DNA from: Alteromonadaceae bacterium UBA2620
GTDB lineage: Bacteria; Pseudomonadota; Gammaproteobacteria; Enterobacterales; Alteromonadaceae
Assembly: GCA_002339125.1 (NCBI GenBank)
Contig: DDJQ01000018.1
Coordinates: 1-34,679, forward strand
Direction of reading: 5' to 3'
DNA: 34,679 bases
In this document: piece by piece, positions 16,891-24,648 of the stretch
Layout: each line of letters opens with the position of its first letter
Numbering within the stretch: position 1 is the first letter of the stretch
Notes under the pieces: generated by a model
Database searches by the model: none
What the model was told of the DNA's origin: nothing
Seen by the model: only the letters and a program-made list of their open reading frames with translations
Program-made: the position numbers and the translations under genes

Positions 16891-17349
16891 ATGCATCCTT
16901 TAGTGAATAAACTCGGTCTGGAACCGCATCCGGAGGGCGGCTATTATCGCCAGATTTACCGCTCTGCCGCAGAAGTCTGTTCGCCTAAACACGGATTACC
17001 TCGTCCTGCCGTCACGCATATTTACTTTTTACTGCTAAAAGGTCAGGTCAGCCGCTTTCATAAAGTTTTGCATGATGAAATCTGGAACCACTATGATGGT
17101 GCGCCACTCACGCTGTTTCAATTGCACCAGCAACAGCTACATGAAAAACGCATTGGCGGACCAGAGGATGATTTGGCAACTGTGGTCCCCGGAGGCCACT
17201 ATCAGGCAGCCACTAGTACCGGAGACTACTCGCTGGTAGGTTGTTCAGTTGCGCCGGGCTTTGATTTTACTGATTTCAGCTTTATTGATGAACCCTGCCA
17301 AAAGCAGTGGATAGAGCTGGCACATCCTCATTTGAGTAAATTTATCTAG
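16891..17349 (+). CDS. DUF985 family cupin
   Basis: This is a 152-residue single-domain cupin of the DUF985 (Cupin_5, PF06172) family, probably cytoplasmic. The conserved start LGLEPHPEGGYYRQIYRS, the central IYFLLLKGQVSRFHKVLHDEIWNHYDG, and the C-terminal SLVGCSVAPGFDFTDFSF are the family hallmarks. The His/Glu set in FHKVLHDEIWNHY could bind a metal. The biochemical role of the family is not well established. GGAG precedes the ATG by six bases. It converges with the STAS gene 12 bases downstream and is a single-gene unit. Confidence 0.9.
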   Translation: MHPLVNKLGLEPHPEGGYYRQIYRSAAEVCSPKHGLPRPAVTHIYFLLLKGQVSRFHKVLHDEIWNHYDGAPLTLFQLHQQQLHEKRIGGPEDDLATVVPGGHYQAATSTGDYSLVGCSVAPGFDFTDFSFIDEPCQKQWIELAHPHLSKFI

Positions 17350-17361
17350 CCGAACTACCCG

Positions 17362-17796
17362 CTAATTAATAAAGAACATCTGATGCAGGTTGGCGGTTTT
17401 CAGTAATCGCCGGGCATGCGCATCAGCACCAATAATTTGAATAACAATCTGGTTTTCCACCAGTTGTTTTTGCAGTCCTACCAACGCCCCCAACCCCGAC
17501 GAATCAAGAAATTCAACCTGCGAAAAATCAATTTTAAGCGCCTTGTTTTGCAGCGCTTCCAGAGGCAGGTTTTGCATCGCCGAGAATACCGACAGAGAAT
17601 TTAACCCAGTCCAGACCGGCGGCAGAACTAGCGTGTCCGGCGCCACAATTTTTCCGGTAAAACAGTAACGACAGGCTGATGTTGCATTGTTAACGTCGGC
17701 GTGACGCAGATAGCAGCCACCGCAGTGCTGGGTGCTGTTAATTGCTCGCAATGGTTGATTTGATATCTTCTCCTTCGAATTCATCGTGCCATCCAT
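17362..17796 (-). CDS. STAS-domain protein with N-terminal CxxC/CxxC segment
   Basis: The C-terminal half of this about 144-residue protein is a STAS (anti-anti-sigma-like) domain: IDFSQVEFLDSSGLGALVGLQKQL contains the serine pair that is phosphorylated in SpoIIAA-type proteins. The final TANLHQMFFIN also fits. The N-terminal part holds C25-x2-C28 and C42-x2-C45, spaced like a small zinc ribbon, which is not part of an ordinary STAS domain. No partner kinase or phosphatase is encoded next to it. The start is uncertain: ATG at 17796 (weak AAGTGA upstream), ATG at 17784, or TTG at 17817 are all in frame. The role is probably a signalling switch; inference. Confidence 0.8.
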   Translation of the reverse strand: MDGTMNSKEKISNQPLRAINSTQHCGGCYLRHADVNNATSACRYCFTGKIVAPDTLVLPPVWTGLNSLSVFSAMQNLPLEALQNKALKIDFSQVEFLDSSGLGALVGLQKQLVENQIVIQIIGADAHARRLLKTANLHQMFFIN

Positions 17797-18026
17797 TTCA
17801 CTTGTCAATGTTATCAATCATAAGCCTTTAGAATTACTGCCATATATAGTTCAAAGGTAGTACAAATTAGAAAATCTGCGCAAAGTTTCCTACGCTTGTA
17901 ACGGAGCCTGTTGATTGGGTTGATCATTTTTTTGGCGATACAGGGAATTCTAAGCCCGGCTCTACCCCAATCGTAAACCGCTATTAGTAGTTGCAGTACG
18001 TTAATTTACTATCAGATGAGCCCCCT

Positions 18027-18991
18027 GTGAGCCAGAACATCAACTTTGAAAGGTTTAACCGACTCTCGGCAGACCTCCAGTTTGTCACCGTTTATAATGG
18101 TGATATTGTGCATTGCAATCCCGCCGCGCAGCTATTGTATAAGCAGGCTGGCAAAGAGCAATCACCCATTACGATGATTTTTGACTTTGTCAGTGCCGAC
18201 GAACTCCACTTTTTTCTTTTCAGTTAGCACAGTCGGCAGCCTCCGGCGTAGGTAACAAGTATCTGATTCGCTATGCCAGCGCCTCGGGTATCCGTTGGTT
18301 ACTCTGGCATACGGATATCGATCAAAGCAACGAGCACATGTACTGGATTGGGCTGGATGTCACAGAATTAAAACGCAGCACTGTCTCGCTGGAAATTCTT
18401 GAGGAAGTAACCGCCACGGGCGTTTGGGAGCTCGACAAACAAACCAATACCCCTTACTGGTCGAAGAAAACCCATCAGATTCATCAAACCGAAAGCCAGC
18501 ACTTCACACCCCTTATTGATGATGCGTTGTCTTTTTCCCGCCTGCCGCGCACAGCTTGCCACCCCGAGACAATGTCTGACCCCATCAGCACTCCACCATC
18601 TACTCCTGAAACACCGGATATGAGTCACTTAAGGGTGCTGATTGCAGAAGACAATGAAATTAACCAACTGGTTGTCGAGGCTTTTTTGCTGGATTGTGGT
18701 ACTCAGGTTACGTTTGTGGATAACGGCGCCAGGTTAGTCGAGGCGGTAAAGTCGACACAATATGATTTGATCCTGTGCGATATCAGAATGCCCGTAATGG
18801 GTGGTATTGAGGCCTCCACCAAAATACGCGAATTCAACCCTGACATCCCCATTTGGGCTTTCACAGCCAATGTAATGCAGGACGATGTTCGCGCCTACCG
18901 CGAAGCTGGCTTTACCAATGTCATCAGCAAGCCGGTGGAACGTCTGAAGCTGTTTGAGCAACTGGCCGGATACTCACAGCCGCGCTCCTAA
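18027..18991 (+). pseudogene. Broken PAS-receiver signalling gene (kinase core missing)
   Basis: The first frame (GTG at 18027, or TTG at 17991) encodes a PAS-like domain, with FVTVYNGDIVHCNPAAQLLY clearly visible, then stops at 18225. The same protein continues in the -1 frame from about 18212 (QLAQSAASGVGNKYLIRYAS, then WIGLDVTELKRS, the end of a PAS/PAC module). One T missing from the T6 run at 18210-18215 would account for the shift. A second PAS start follows (EEVTATGVWELDKQTNTPYWS), but it passes directly into a proline-rich linker and a complete receiver domain (VLIAEDNEINQ, D in LILCDIRMPVMGG, K in VISKPVE). HisKA and HATPase domains expected in a hybrid kinase are absent, so an internal deletion is likely as well as the frameshift. 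A sequencing error could explain the frameshift alone. Confidence 0.72.
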
Positions 18992-18997
18992 AGGGTA

Positions 18998-19043
18998 GCC
19001 TGGCGAAGGGGAGGAATGACAGATCCATACCTTCATGCCAGGC
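18998..19043. repeat. Long-stem hairpin between convergent genes
   Basis: GCCTGGCGAAGG (18998-19009) pairs with CCTTC (19030-19034) and GCCAGGC (19037-19043), leaving a two-base bulge and a 20-base loop. It lies between the receiver remnant (ends 18991, plus) and the 61-residue gene (ends 19060, minus). There is no T-tract, so it is not a standard intrinsic terminator, but it could block or process both transcripts. A tandem 10-bp repeat, GCACATCACT twice at 19042-19061, abuts it. Confidence 0.55.
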
Positions 19044-19059
19044 ACATCACTGCACATCA

Positions 19060-19245
19060 CTAACACCCAGTTGAACGTTTGTCTTTAAGCCAACGAGTCA
19101 GCAATGGATAGGCACTGATTAAGCCAATAAACAACGCCGCTGAGTTCTCCTGACCTTGCATAAGCCAACTGCTCAACAGCATTGCGGCAGCAAATATCAG
19201 TGCGATAGTGATATGATTTTTTGAGTTACAGGTTAGGTTGTACAT
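19060..19245 (-). CDS. Small two-helix membrane protein
   Basis: This 61-residue protein has hydrophobic segments at about residues 12-30 (ITIALIFAAAMLLSSWLM) and 35-50 (SAALFIGLISAYPLLTRWL), with a basic tail RWLKDKRSTGC. I do not recognise its family. A good GGAG Shine-Dalgarno lies six bases before the ATG. It is the last of three genes read leftward, 22 bases after the XRE regulator, and is probably co-transcribed with it. Confidence 0.7.
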   Translation of the reverse strand: MYNLTCNSKNHITIALIFAAAMLLSSWLMQGQENSAALFIGLISAYPLLTRWLKDKRSTGC

Positions 19246-19267
19246 AAATTTCTCCGCTTGCTAAAGG

Positions 19268-19459
19268 TTACTCGTCCTGAAATATTTCTTCGATGGTTAA
19301 GCCAAATAATCGCGATGCTTTAAACGCCAGGGGCAGACTCGGGTCAAACTTGCCCTTCTCGATAGCGTTGATAGTTTGCCGGGACACATCCAGTCGCTCG
19401 GCCAAATCGGCCTGAGTCCAGTCTCGCTCTGCTCTGAGCACTTTTAATCGGTTTTTCAT
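19268..19459 (-). CDS. Small XRE-family (Cro/CI-type, YozG-like) transcriptional regulator
   Basis: This 63-residue protein is essentially one helix-turn-helix domain: LKVLRAERDWTQADLAERL, then DVSRQTINAIEKGKFDPSLPLAFK, and the typical end LFGLTIEEIFQDE. Proteins of this size and form are usually encoded with a small membrane protein and regulate their own operon. Here the ATG overlaps the stop of the upstream membrane gene (ATGA), so translation is coupled. An AT-rich inverted repeat upstream of the operon (19892-19911) is the candidate operator. Confidence 0.92.
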   Translation of the reverse strand: MKNRLKVLRAERDWTQADLAERLDVSRQTINAIEKGKFDPSLPLAFKASRLFGLTIEEIFQDE

Positions 19460-19872
19460 TGATACTTCTTCACTCCCTTAACCATGGCAACCAGATAAGT
19501 CAGCGCAATAAAAACGGCTAGGTGTGAAATTTCCGCATGGAACGGTAATATACCGGTCTGACTCAGCGCCGAATAGGCAAAGCCTCCTACCAATCCGGCG
19601 CCTAATGCCAGTGCCATGGCTTCCAGTTGAACTTTCTGCTCCAGCTCATCCAGTCCGGCAAGCAGTCTTTTGTTGGCGATCATCATTGCGATGCCCGCAA
19701 TAATATTGAGCCCAACCATTGCGGCGGTTACCAGAGCCGCTCCCCCCCATAAGTAGCGATGGCCAAAATACACCAGAGCTAACGACAACAGCCAGACCAG
19801 AGTAAAACCGGCCAGTCGGCGGTGATTAAGCTGATTACGTTGCCGGCGGCTTAGTTCCTGAGAGTCAACCAT
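19456..19872 (-). CDS. Membrane protein encoded with XRE regulator
   Basis: This 138-residue protein has about four hydrophobic helices: GFTLVWLLSLALVYFGHRYL, the segment with MVGLNIIAGIAMMIANKRLL, LALGAGLVGGFAYSALSQTG, and HLAVFIALTYLVAMVKG. A short charged start (SQELSRRQRNQLNHRR) lies in the cytoplasm. The family is not recognised with certainty; it resembles DUF2178-like partners of YozG-type regulators. I chose the ATG at 19872 because GGAAGG lies ten bases upstream; ATG 19890 and TTG 19902 are in frame but lie in the AT-rich repeat. It is the first gene of a three-gene operon with the XRE regulator and the 61-residue membrane protein. Confidence 0.78.
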   Translation of the reverse strand: MVDSQELSRRQRNQLNHRRLAGFTLVWLLSLALVYFGHRYLWGGAALVTAAMVGLNIIAGIAMMIANKRLLAGLDELEQKVQLEAMALALGAGLVGGFAYSALSQTGILPFHAEISHLAVFIALTYLVAMVKGVKKYQ

Positions 19873-19891
19873 ATCAATTAAACCTTCCATA

Positions 19892-19911
19892 AAGTAAAAC
19901 AAACTTTACTT
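19892..19911. promoter_or_regulatory. Candidate operator of the XRE operon
   Basis: AAGTAAA (19892-19898) and TTTACTT (19905-19911) form a perfect seven-base inverted repeat with a six-base spacer, 20 bases before the chosen start of the operon. Position and symmetry suit binding by the small XRE regulator; the assignment is inference. Confidence 0.45.
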
Positions 19912-19922
19912 AATGTAGTTTG

Positions 19923-19957
19923 AAAAAAGACAAATGTAAACAAAACTTGTCTTTTTT
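19923..19957 (-). terminator. Intrinsic terminator after the EAL gene
   Basis: An eleven-base perfect inverted repeat (AAAAAAGACAA / TTGTCTTTTTT) with a 13-base loop ends in a T-tract on the minus strand. It lies 30 bases beyond the EAL stop codon and separates that gene from the XRE operon. Confidence 0.6.
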
Positions 19958-19987
19958 TGTTCAAATACGCTAAGCGCTCAGTGTGAA

Positions 19988-21127
19988 CTATGAGAGTTGG
20001 TGTGCTTTCTTTGCCTCTTCAATATGCCGGGTTGACTGATAAATCGACTCACGTTCTTCAGTGCTGATCCGGTCACTGTAACGTTTTGGTTTAGCGAAGT
20101 AATAGCCTTGCAGGTAGTCCGCTCCCAGCTCGGTGAGCATTTCCGCCTCAGCTTCAGTTTCTATCCCCTCAGCAATCACTTCCGTACGATTTTTACGGGC
20201 TATCTGAATCAGGTGCTAAATAATATTTTGTTTATAAGCGTTTTCGTCGATGCCGCTGATTAGCTCCATATCAATTTTCAGGTAGTCCGGTCTCAACTGC
20301 TCCAGCAGATTTAAACCAGACCAGCCTGAGCCAATATCATCGAGCGCCACCCCAAATCCTGAGCTGCGGTAAAATGACAGTATCCCCTTTAAGTGGTTCA
20401 TGTCATTTGCGCGGTGGGTTTCTACAATTTCAAACACCACATCTGCGGGCTTGAGACCCAGTTCATTGATAGCTGAAGCCGCAGCACGTAAGCAATAAGC
20501 CGGATCGTAAATACTTGAGGGGTTAAAATTAATGAACACCTTGCCCTTAAGTTTAGCCCGTGAGAAATACTCAACTGCCGAACGTCTGGCAGTAAGATCC
20601 AGCGCGAACAACAAGTTACTTTGCTCGGCCAGTGAGAACGCAAAGCCAGGCGGTATTAAGGAATCGTGAGCATCAAAGATACGGAACAGTGACTCATGGG
20701 CAAAGATCGACGGGTCTGCCACACCGCTGCCGGCCCTGACAATAGGTTGAAACCAGCTTTCATAAGTATGCTTGTTCATGGCTTCGGCCAGCCACTGGGC
20801 CTGATAGCGGCGGGTAAGCACCTCAGCTGTAGTCATTCGACTTATTTCTTCAATGTTAAGTTGTGATGGCTGGGCGGAAGTGGTTACCTTGGTACCGCCA
20901 AATTCAGGCCCGTCCAGACAACCATTGAGTTGATTGAGAAAGTTCCCCGTCTGGCTTTGCTCAACCTGCACCCGCAAACACCTATGCTCCACACTTTCCA
21001 GCGGATACTTCGCATACTCAGCCATTTTGGTGACTTTATTGATGGCTTCGCTGGTGGGTAAAAACAACCAAAAGTACGTAGTGGAATAAAAATACTCGTC
21101 AATCGACTCACACTCTGCACACCACAT
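19988..21127 (-). pseudogene. EAL-domain (c-di-GMP phosphodiesterase-like) gene cut by an amber codon
   Basis: Reading from ATG 21127 (GAGG six bases upstream; ATG 21139 is in frame but lacks a site), the frame encodes an N-terminal region starting WCAECESIDEYFYS, then an EAL domain from about residue 115. Visible motifs are FAHESLFRI (for EALLR, with E-S-L), FEIVETH, LDDIGSGWSGLNLL (for DDFGTGYS) and YLKIDMELI. After KQNII a TAG at 20216-20218 interrupts the frame. The same frame then continues as HLIQIARKNRTEVIAEGIET, the expected next EAL segment, and ends LQGYYFAKP... at 19988. A single C-to-T change in a CAG codon would explain it. Without the last 77 residues the phosphodiesterase would lose the AEGIET motif. 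Readthrough or a sequencing error are alternatives. Confidence 0.85.
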
Positions 21128-21447
21128 AAACTGCCTCATTATTTGATTGTGGTATGAGTACCGTAAAAGCGCCGCTACGGTTCACTTCGGTGTTGTGTTT
21201 TCCTCACATAAATGTGCAGGCTTCAGACTCATTAGCTGTTGATAACTCTGTTCGGCACTTTGAATGCAATAACATAGATATGGATCAGCAATTCACAATG
21301 CCTATCAAACCCTCCCTCAATTGCCGGAATAGGAGTATCAGGCAAGAGATAGCGCTTTTTGTGGCTATCAGGGGCAGCAACGGTTTGTGATAATGACCAG
21401 AAATCATGGCAATACCTGACCCTGCAGCAACAAAGAGAAGACTCAAA
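21128..21447. other. Intergenic region without recognised gene
   Basis: This 320-base stretch separates the EAL pseudogene (minus) from the MBL-fold lipoprotein gene (plus). I see no protein family in any frame and no strong hairpin. It presumably holds the two divergent promoters. Confidence 0.5.
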
Positions 21448-22560
21448 ATGAAAAGCGTTATAACCGTATTACTGATTATCGCAGCCACACTCATTCTGGG
21501 TGGTTGTGTGGTCCTCAACCTGGCGCGGTTTGGCGCGACGCCGGACGCACAACAGCAGAAGGCATATTCGGGGTCAGCTAACTACAATGCCGGGGAACAA
21601 ACTTTTCATAATCAGGTAACCACGCCGGTACTTAAAGAAGGCATCAGTACCTGGTCAGTGATGTGGGGTAACCTTACCTCATCGGCCGATAATCTGGCAC
21701 CGCAAGGGGCGATACCGGTAAACAAAGTAGACTTTAAAAGCCTCCCCCGCGAGGAAAACCTGATCGTCTGGCTTGGCCACTCAGGCTTTTATCTGCAACT
21801 TAACGGCCAGCGCATTCTGGTAGATCCGGTCTTCAGCGACTACGCTTCGCCGTTCTCGTTTATGGTTAAAGCGTTTAAAGGAACAACCATCTTTACAGTG
21901 GACGATTTACCAGAGATTGATGTGCTGCTTATCTCTCATGACCACTATGACCACCTCGACTACAACACCACCGTAGCGCTGAAAAACAAGGTAAAAAAGG
22001 TGTTTGTTCCGCTGGGTATCGGCGCCCATTTTTCTCACTGGGACTACACACCAGAGCAGCTGCACGAAGCAGACTGGTATGACAGCCTGGAGTTAGACAA
22101 TGACGTACAAATTCACCTGGTACCGGCCAGACACTATTCAGGACGCAGCCTGACCCGCAATCAGACCTTGTGGGGCGGATTTGTTATTACCAGCCCGCAA
22201 TCTCGTCTATTGCTGGGCGGGGATTCAGGTTACGGCCCGCACTTTAAAGCCATTGGCGAACGCTTTGGTGGCTTCGATCTGGTGGCGCTTGATACCGGGC
22301 AATACGATCCACGCTGGCCTTATATTCACATGACCGCCAGTGAGTCAAAGCAGGCAGCGATAGATGTTAACGCCAGGGCATTGCTGCCCATTCACATTGG
22401 TCGCTTCGCGCTGGCACGCCATCCGTGGAAAGAACCCTTCCAAGAAATTCGGGCTCTCAGCGAAAACGCGCCTTACCAGCTACATACACCGCTGATTGGC
22501 CAGCCCATAAATCTGGCATCGCCGCCTGCCAGCAAGCCATGGTGGCAGAGCATTGACTAA
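21448..22560 (+). CDS. MBL-fold metallo-hydrolase lipoprotein (UlaG/NAPE-PLD-like)
   Basis: This 370-residue protein starts with a lipoprotein leader, MKSVITVLLIIAATLILGGC, lipobox LGGC, so it is probably anchored at the envelope. The metallo-beta-lactamase fold is shown by VWLGHSGFYLQ, the zinc motif SHDHYDHLD (H164, H166, D168, H169), VPARHYSGR, LLGGDSGYGPHF with a further ligand, and ALLPIHIGRFAL near the end. The motif order resembles the UlaG / NAPE-PLD-like branch, which hydrolyses lactones or phosphodiesters; the substrate here is unknown. The ATG at 21448 follows GAGAAG. The open frame upstream to 21406 would add 14 residues before the leader and is rejected. Confidence 0.9.
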   Translation: MKSVITVLLIIAATLILGGCVVLNLARFGATPDAQQQKAYSGSANYNAGEQTFHNQVTTPVLKEGISTWSVMWGNLTSSADNLAPQGAIPVNKVDFKSLPREENLIVWLGHSGFYLQLNGQRILVDPVFSDYASPFSFMVKAFKGTTIFTVDDLPEIDVLLISHDHYDHLDYNTTVALKNKVKKVFVPLGIGAHFSHWDYTPEQLHEADWYDSLELDNDVQIHLVPARHYSGRSLTRNQTLWGGFVITSPQSRLLLGGDSGYGPHFKAIGERFGGFDLVALDTGQYDPRWPYIHMTASESKQAAIDVNARALLPIHIGRFALARHPWKEPFQEIRALSENAPYQLHTPLIGQPINLASPPASKPWWQSID

Positions 22561-22767
22561 CGCTTAAGTCACTCAGGTTGTTAAACAGGCAGAGAGCAAA
22601 GCGGTTTATGTGTTGCTTGCTATCTGTGGATATAAGGTAAGAAAATTCACCAGGCAGAAGGAAACAGATGCGCCACAAATTGGCGCTATTCGTCCAAGCC
22701 GGTATTTATTAGTTGATCCCAAAAGGCCTGGGACTCGTTAACAGGGAAAACCCAACAGGCAAATACA

Positions 22768-22941
22768 ATGTTTGGATTATTCAAAAAAGACCCGACCGCA
22801 AAACTTCGAAAGCAGCACTCGGCCCTGCTCGAGAAGGCCATGCATGCGCAGCGCAATGGCGATATAAAGACCTATTCAATGCTCACTGCTGATGCAGAAG
22901 CACTATGGCAAAAGATAGAGGAAACTGAGAAATCGCAATAA
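22768..22941 (+). CDS. DUF6435 family small protein
   Basis: This 57-residue protein begins MFGLFKKDPTAKLRKQHSAL and continues as one predicted charged helix with AQRNGDIKTYSMLTADAEAL, the pattern of the short DUF6435 family common in marine gammaproteobacteria. AGG lies eight bases before the ATG. Role unknown; it is probably cytoplasmic and helical. It stands alone, 207 bases after the MBL-fold gene, and may have its own promoter. Confidence 0.87.
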   Translation: MFGLFKKDPTAKLRKQHSALLEKAMHAQRNGDIKTYSMLTADAEALWQKIEETEKSQ

Positions 22942-23042
22942 ACCTCTTATTCGGCCAGATAGCATCATTAAGAATATTGTCTTTAAGAGACCTTTGCTTT
23001 TTATCTAACCGGCTGTGGTAAATCGAAGAAAGAATAAGACTT

Positions 23043-23201
23043 GCGCCCTTCTTCAGTGTTGTCATCGGCCCTGGCAGACATAACAAACTGGAAGAATCAT
23101 CATGGATGAGGATTCAGTCGATGCGGCACAAGGATGTGCCGTCATTGACGGTCTAGTTTGTTCTGTCAGGTCCGATGATGTTGTTCACTGTTAAGGGCTG
23201 C
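23043..23201. repeat. Long imperfect inverted repeat of unknown nature
   Basis: The segment 23043-23130 is similar to the reverse complement of 23135-23201. Shared blocks on the two arms are CAGTG, CATCGG, CCTG, CAGA, ACAAACT and a terminal CGGCACA, with small gaps and an extra stretch of about 24 bases on the left arm. The centre, CGGCACA-AGGA-TGTGCCG at 23124-23141, is a perfect hairpin. The whole could fold into one long hairpin. No gene is present. It may be a miniature inverted-repeat element or a structured RNA; neither is proven. Confidence 0.6.
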
Positions 23202-23365
23202 GGGGAGTCCAGAGTGGTTCACGGTCACCGGGTCGCACAACACCCTTTGGTCGCAGTCGGCGACTCCGACAAAAATGTTCAGATATCTTCCGTTACGAAT
23301 CGCCGACACCACTGGCAAAATCATCTTGTAGAATTTACTTTTTTAGGTGATTAAGAACTGAAAGT
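23202..23365. other. Non-coding stretch between inverted repeat and dipeptidase terminator
   Basis: No coding signal is seen. A short perfect repeat AGTCG-G-CGACT lies near 23256-23266. Together with the inverted repeat it forms about 420 bases without a gene. Confidence 0.4.
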
Positions 23366-23389
23366 AAAAGGGCACACCAAAGTGTGCCC
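23366..23389 (-). terminator. Terminator of the receptor-dipeptidase operon
   Basis: GGGCACAC (23370-23377) and GTGTGCCC (23382-23389) form an eight-base stem with a four-base loop. On the minus strand it is followed by a T-rich TTTTACTTTC. It lies 36 bases beyond the stop of the M19 dipeptidase gene. Confidence 0.75.
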
Positions 23390-23424
23390 GCATTGCTGTT
23401 TTTACGGAGAACAAGCAATAAAAA

Positions 23425-24648
23425 CTATTCCTTGAGGGATTGTGCGTAGTCTTTCGCCTGTTGTAACAGGCGCAGCACGTTATTCCCCCAGATATCAGCT
23501 AAATCTTCTTCGGTATAGCCCTCTGCCAGTAAGCGCTCGGTAATTTTAGGCAGTGCGGCCACATCCATCATGGTTTCGACACCACCACCGCCATCCCAGT
23601 CGGCGCCGACACCGGTATGCTTTGGTCCGGCGACTTCAAGAATATGAAGGAAATGCTCCATATAATCCTCAAAGGTTGCTCTGACCGCGGGGTGTTCCAT
23701 ATCGATCTGTTTGCGTTTTGCTTTAAGCGCTGCAATTTCGGCTTCGCTCATTTGGGCAATGTTACCCATTTGCCGGAATAATTTGCCGTAGGCTTTTCCA
23801 CGCTCCGGATCCTGAGGTAATTCCTTCAGGTAAGAGCTATAGGCATTTACATGAATAACGCCACCGCTCTCCACCAGCTTCTTAAGCAGGCTGTCATTCA
23901 CATTGCGAGGGTGGTCATAGATCGTTTTGGTGCCGGAATGCGATAGGATCACCGGAGTTTTGGATAACTCAATCATGTCTTCCAACAGATCATCGTGGGC
24001 ATGGGAGCCATCCAGAATAATGCCCAGCTCATTGGCCTTTTTCACCAGCTCTTTACCCAGCGGCGACAGGCCGCCGTACTGCTGTCCATCGGGGTCAGTT
24101 GAGCTGTCACCAAACTGATTATTTTTAAAGTGGACTGGTCCCACCATGCGCAGACCCATTTTATAAAAGGTGTCCAGCAAACTCAGGTCTTCCCCCAGCG
24201 GGTATGCATTTTCCATGCTGACATAGACAATCTTCTTGCCTTGCTCAGCAATCGCTTTAGCGTCTTCCGGTTCGGTTGCCAGCGCAAACGTATCAGGGTT
24301 AGCCGCTACCATTTTATGGATCGCCATAGCGCGCAGTAACGCGGTATCACGGGACGACTTAAATCCTGCTTCGGTTACCGGCCCCTGCGGCGTGTAAATC
24401 ACCCAAAAGCCACCATCCAGACCACCGCTATTCATCCGCGGCACATCCACCTGGGAGAAATCGTCGGCAAAAGTGTGCGAATGCATTATGTCGAAGCCCG
24501 GTTGCACGAGTAGCGCAGGCGTATCGAGATGCGTGTCCATAACCACCAGCGAATCATGCAGTTTAGCCGCATCGGCCATGGCGAAAGCCGGGCTGCATGA
24601 AGCAGCCACAGCTAACGCGCACAATGTTTGTTTAATTTTTATCTTCAT
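23425..24648 (-). CDS. Membrane dipeptidase, peptidase family M19
   Basis: This 407-residue exported zinc dipeptidase of the renal dipeptidase family starts with a Sec signal peptide (KQTLCALAVAASCSPAFAMA). Metal-site and family motifs are MDTHLDTP (H40, D42), YVSMENAYPLG with the bridging glutamate, LDGSHAHDDLL, ILSHSGTK, GVGADWDGGGG, and the C-terminal DIWGNNVLRLL. It probably hydrolyses dipeptides, including D-containing ones, in the periplasm. Its ATG overlaps the TonB receptor stop by one base (TAATG), so translation is coupled. The pair suggests uptake of a small peptide by the receptor followed by periplasmic cleavage; this is inference. Confidence 0.93.
   Translation of the reverse strand: MKIKIKQTLCALAVAASCSPAFAMADAAKLHDSLVVMDTHLDTPALLVQPGFDIMHSHTFADDFSQVDVPRMNSGGLDGGFWVIYTPQGPVTEAGFKSSRDTALLRAMAIHKMVAANPDTFALATEPEDAKAIAEQGKKIVYVSMENAYPLGEDLSLLDTFYKMGLRMVGPVHFKNNQFGDSSTDPDGQQYGGLSPLGKELVKKANELGIILDGSHAHDDLLEDMIELSKTPVILSHSGTKTIYDHPRNVNDSLLKKLVESGGVIHVNAYSSYLKELPQDPERGKAYGKLFRQMGNIAQMSEAEIAALKAKRKQIDMEHPAVRATFEDYMEHFLHILEVAGPKHTGVGADWDGGGGVETMMDVAALPKITERLLAEGYTEEDLADIWGNNVLRLLQQAKDYAQSLKE

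Noticed and set aside
18205..18225. Programmed -1 frameshift at the T6 run in the PAS gene
   Set aside because: The run is preceded by C, so the heptamer does not fit the X-XXY-YYZ slippery rule, and no stimulatory hairpin is evident. The loss of the kinase core also suggests decay.
20216..20218. TAG decoded as an amino acid (pyrrolysine or other recoding)
   Set aside because: No other gene in the window reads through TAG, and the position corresponds to an ordinary codon in a cytosolic EAL domain. A simple mutation is enough.
23043..23201. Integron attC site
   Set aside because: The core-site consensus (GTTRRRY / RYYYAAC) is not found at the ends, and no integron integrase or cassette array is nearby.
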